DNA from: DATAQC01 sp046263055
Lineage (GTDB): Bacteria; Actinomycetota; Acidimicrobiia; Acidimicrobiales; AC-14
Direction of reading: 5' to 3'
DNA length: 43,084 bases
Assembly: GCA_046263055.1 (NCBI GenBank)
Contig: JBHELO010000158.1
Location: forward strand, 1 to 43,084
A program made the position numbers and the translations under genes. The notes under the pieces are model-generated. The model did no database searches, had not been told where the DNA came from, and saw only the letters and a program-made list of their open reading frames with translations. Below are positions 41,734-43,084 of this stretch, in pieces; within the stretch, counting starts at the first letter, position 1, and the number at the start of each line of letters is the position of its first letter.

Positions 41734-42737
41734 GCACGGTTCGACTGATCGTCAACCCCGCCGCCTCGACGGTGTCCGACAGGGTCCGCGACCAGGTCCG
41801 AGCGGCGCTGGCCTCCCACTCGGTCACCGAGGTCGAGACCAAGGCTCGCAACCACGCCCGGGAGCTGGCCCGCCACGCGGTGGCCGACGGCGTGGACGCG
41901 ATCGCCGTGCTGGGCGGCGACGGCACCGTCAACGAGGCGGCCAACGGCCTGCTCGACGCCGTCGACGACGCCCCCGGCGGCGGCGACGGGGAAGGTGGCG
42001 GTGGCGGGAGGGCTGACGGCGACGATGGGTCGCCCCCCACCACGGCCCTCGCCGCCCTGCCGGGCGGCTCCACCAACGTGTTCATCCGCACCATCGGCCT
42101 GCCCCGCAAGCCGGCGGCGGCCGCCGCGGTGGTGGCCGCTGCCATCCACCGGCGCTCGGTGCGCCGCATCCCGGTGGGCCGGGCCAACGGCCGGGCGTTC
42201 CTGTTCCACGCCGGCATCGGCTACGACGCAGCGGTGGTCGAGCAGGTGGAGCGGCGGAGCTCGCTCAAGCGCACCCTGGGCCAGGCGGTATTCGTGTACG
42301 CCGCCTTCGACACCTGGTTCCGCCACTACGACCACGCCAACCCCCAGTTCCACCTCGAGTCAACGGACGAATCGGGGGCCAGCGACGGGCCCGGGGTGGA
42401 CGGCTCCTTCGCCATCTGCCTGATCACCAACCCCTACACCTACTTCGGGCCCCGGCCGCTCAACGTCGCCCCCGGGGCCACCGGCGACTCGGGGCTGGCG
42501 GCGGTGACCGTCCGCCACCTGGGCGTGGGCTCGCTGCTCGGCGTCTTCGGCCGGGCCCTGGGCAGCGGCGAGGGCGTGCGGCGCCATCCGGAGGTGGACG
42601 TGCGCAGGGACCGCCCCCGGCTGGTCATCCGGGGTTACTCGCCGCTGCCGGTGCAGGTGGACGGTGACTTCCTGGGCCGCGTCGACGAGGTCGTGCTCAC
42701 CTCCGAGCCCGGCCGCCTCCCGCTGATCGTCCCCTGA
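41730..42737 (+). CDS. Diacylglycerol/sphingosine kinase-family lipid kinase
   Basis: A 335-residue DAGK-catalytic-domain protein. The nucleotide site is IAVLGGDGTVNEAANGLLD, then ALPGGSTNVFIRTIGLP, HAGIGYDAAVVEQVE, and the C-terminal beta domain with PLPVQVDGDFLG. An acidic, Gly-rich insert (about 73-97) separates the first motifs. Relatives phosphorylate diacylglycerol or act in phosphatidylinositol-mannoside-type lipid synthesis. ATG 41730 overlaps the sigma factor stop (ATGA), so membrane lipid recycling may be under the same stress switch. Confidence 0.92.
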   Translation: MSTVRLIVNPAASTVSDRVRDQVRAALASHSVTEVETKARNHARELARHAVADGVDAIAVLGGDGTVNEAANGLLDAVDDAPGGGDGEGGGGGRADGDDGSPPTTALAALPGGSTNVFIRTIGLPRKPAAAAAVVAAAIHRRSVRRIPVGRANGRAFLFHAGIGYDAAVVEQVERRSSLKRTLGQAVFVYAAFDTWFRHYDHANPQFHLESTDESGASDGPGVDGSFAICLITNPYTYFGPRPLNVAPGATGDSGLAAVTVRHLGVGSLLGVFGRALGSGEGVRRHPEVDVRRDRPRLVIRGYSPLPVQVDGDFLGRVDEVVLTSEPGRLPLIVP

Positions 42738-42800
42738 GCGGTGCCCGTCGGATGCCGCCCGGGACCACCGCCCGAGCTTGAGAAAAGTTGTACAAAGTCC

Positions 42801-42829
42801 TTGCCGGGCCAGCGGGCCGTTACTACAAT
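42801..42829 (+). promoter_or_regulatory. Sigma-70-type promoter of the whiB gene
   Basis: TTGCCG (42801-42806), 17 bases, TACAAT (42824-42829). It is the best promoter match in the window, in a locally AT-richer stretch, giving an mRNA start near 42836 and an 80-base leader. A TTGTACAA palindrome lies just upstream at 42788-42795. Confidence 0.7.
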
Positions 42830-42879
42830 TCGGCGTTGAAGCTCGCGTCGTCCCTCCGATGACCGCTGTGACGGGGTAG

Positions 42880-42899
42880 CTTGTGAACGCTTTCACAAG
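42880..42899. promoter_or_regulatory. CRP/cAMP-receptor-type site in the whiB leader
   Basis: CTTGTGAA-CGCT-TTCACAAG is a perfect 20-base palindrome containing TGTGA-N6-TCACA, the consensus of CRP-family regulators. It lies 17 bases before the whiB ATG. In M. tuberculosis whiB1 is CRP-controlled, so the same link is likely here. Being downstream of the visible promoter it would repress, unless a second start is used. Confidence 0.7.
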
Positions 42900-42915
42900 T
42901 ACCCGGGAGGTTGGA

Positions 42916-43084
42916 ATGGCCCTCACCTGGAGCCGGTCCCACGAGTGGGACGCCGACGATTGGCGGGACCGGGCCGCGTGCCGGGACACCGATCCCGACC
43001 TGTTCTTCCCCATCGGCACCACCGGGCCGGCACTGGACCAGATCGCCGACGCCAAGGCCGTGTGCCGGCGCTGCGAGGCGCAGC
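42916..43084 (+). CDS. WhiB-family iron-sulfur regulator, WhiB1-like (3' end outside window)
   Basis: The first 56 residues are present. DDWRDRAACRDTDPDLFFPI, GTTGPALDQIADAKAVC and RRCEAQ show three of the four cluster Cys (one in AACRD, two in CRRC). The spacing and the PALxQIADAK segment are closest to WhiB1 of mycobacteria, a [4Fe-4S] NO-sensitive regulator that works with the primary sigma factor. ATG 42916 is preceded by GGGAGG. The gene runs off the window end. Confidence 0.94.
   Translation, partial: MALTWSRSHEWDADDWRDRAACRDTDPDLFFPIGTTGPALDQIADAKAVCRRCEAQ

Overview
The window is very GC-rich, uses ATG, GTG and TTG starts, and has many 4-base stop/start overlaps. It carries a WhiB regulator, an RsbW-like/sigma-factor pair, the phosphomutase-DUF3090-SCO1664 trio, DUF4333 and DUF4232 lipoproteins, and F420-type proteins. 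This gene content points to an actinobacterium. An Acidimicrobiia-like or other non-mycobacterial lineage is my inference. No plasmid or phage replication genes are visible.

Left part (1-7050): the 3' part of katG closed by an 18-bp perfect hairpin; a YkgJ-type cysteine-cluster protein; a quinone-oxidoreductase-like MDR enzyme; a small membrane protein; tRNA-His and tRNA-Lys; a decayed F420-dependent LLM oxidoreductase tail; a secreted S53 (sedolisin) peptidase; then a degenerate stretch with two small membrane ORFs, a frameshifted DUF4232 lipoprotein, and a tRNA-like element whose anticodon arm is replaced by a UUCG-capped hairpin.

7339-11942 looks accessory: a DUF5925-type AAA ATPase, a restriction-modification pair (PD-(D/E)XK-like nuclease and Eco57I-like N6-adenine methylase), then a remnant of a GT4 glycosyltransferase.

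11943-20498 is housekeeping and stress related: an ICMT-like methyltransferase coupled to an NTF2-like ORF broken by an in-frame TGA, MarR plus a ClC channel with CBS domains, Lon protease, a secreted Thr/Ala-rich protein, and HxlR divergent from an HtrA-like protease with two inverted repeats between them.

20700-24937 is the most interesting locus. Behind a leader hairpin that covers the Shine-Dalgarno sequence lie four overlapping genes: a 52-residue LARTG/TM/RR microprotein, an exosortase/archaeosortase-family transpeptidase, a membrane GT2 glycosyltransferase, and a secreted choice-of-anchor-P-like protein with a C-terminal TM/Arg sorting tail. A secreted DUF4434 TIM-barrel protein follows convergently. 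I read this as a compact surface-protein processing (and possibly glycan-linking) system.

25041-36782: GlxA-type regulator, DrrAB-like ABC exporter, GDSL hydrolase, DUF4333 lipoprotein, AlkA-like glycosylase, aldehyde dehydrogenase, BNR-repeat protein, Fpg/Nei glycosylase, FrhB-like F420 iron-sulfur protein and a family-5-type uracil-DNA glycosylase. Three base-excision repair glycosylases therefore fall within 7 kb.

36810-43084: the phosphomutase/DUF3090/SCO1664 operon, TetR plus an SDR-like oxidoreductase behind a perfect operator-like repeat, RsbW-like/sigma/diacylglycerol-kinase operon, and a WhiB1-like gene (cut by the window end) with a consensus promoter and a perfect CRP-type site.
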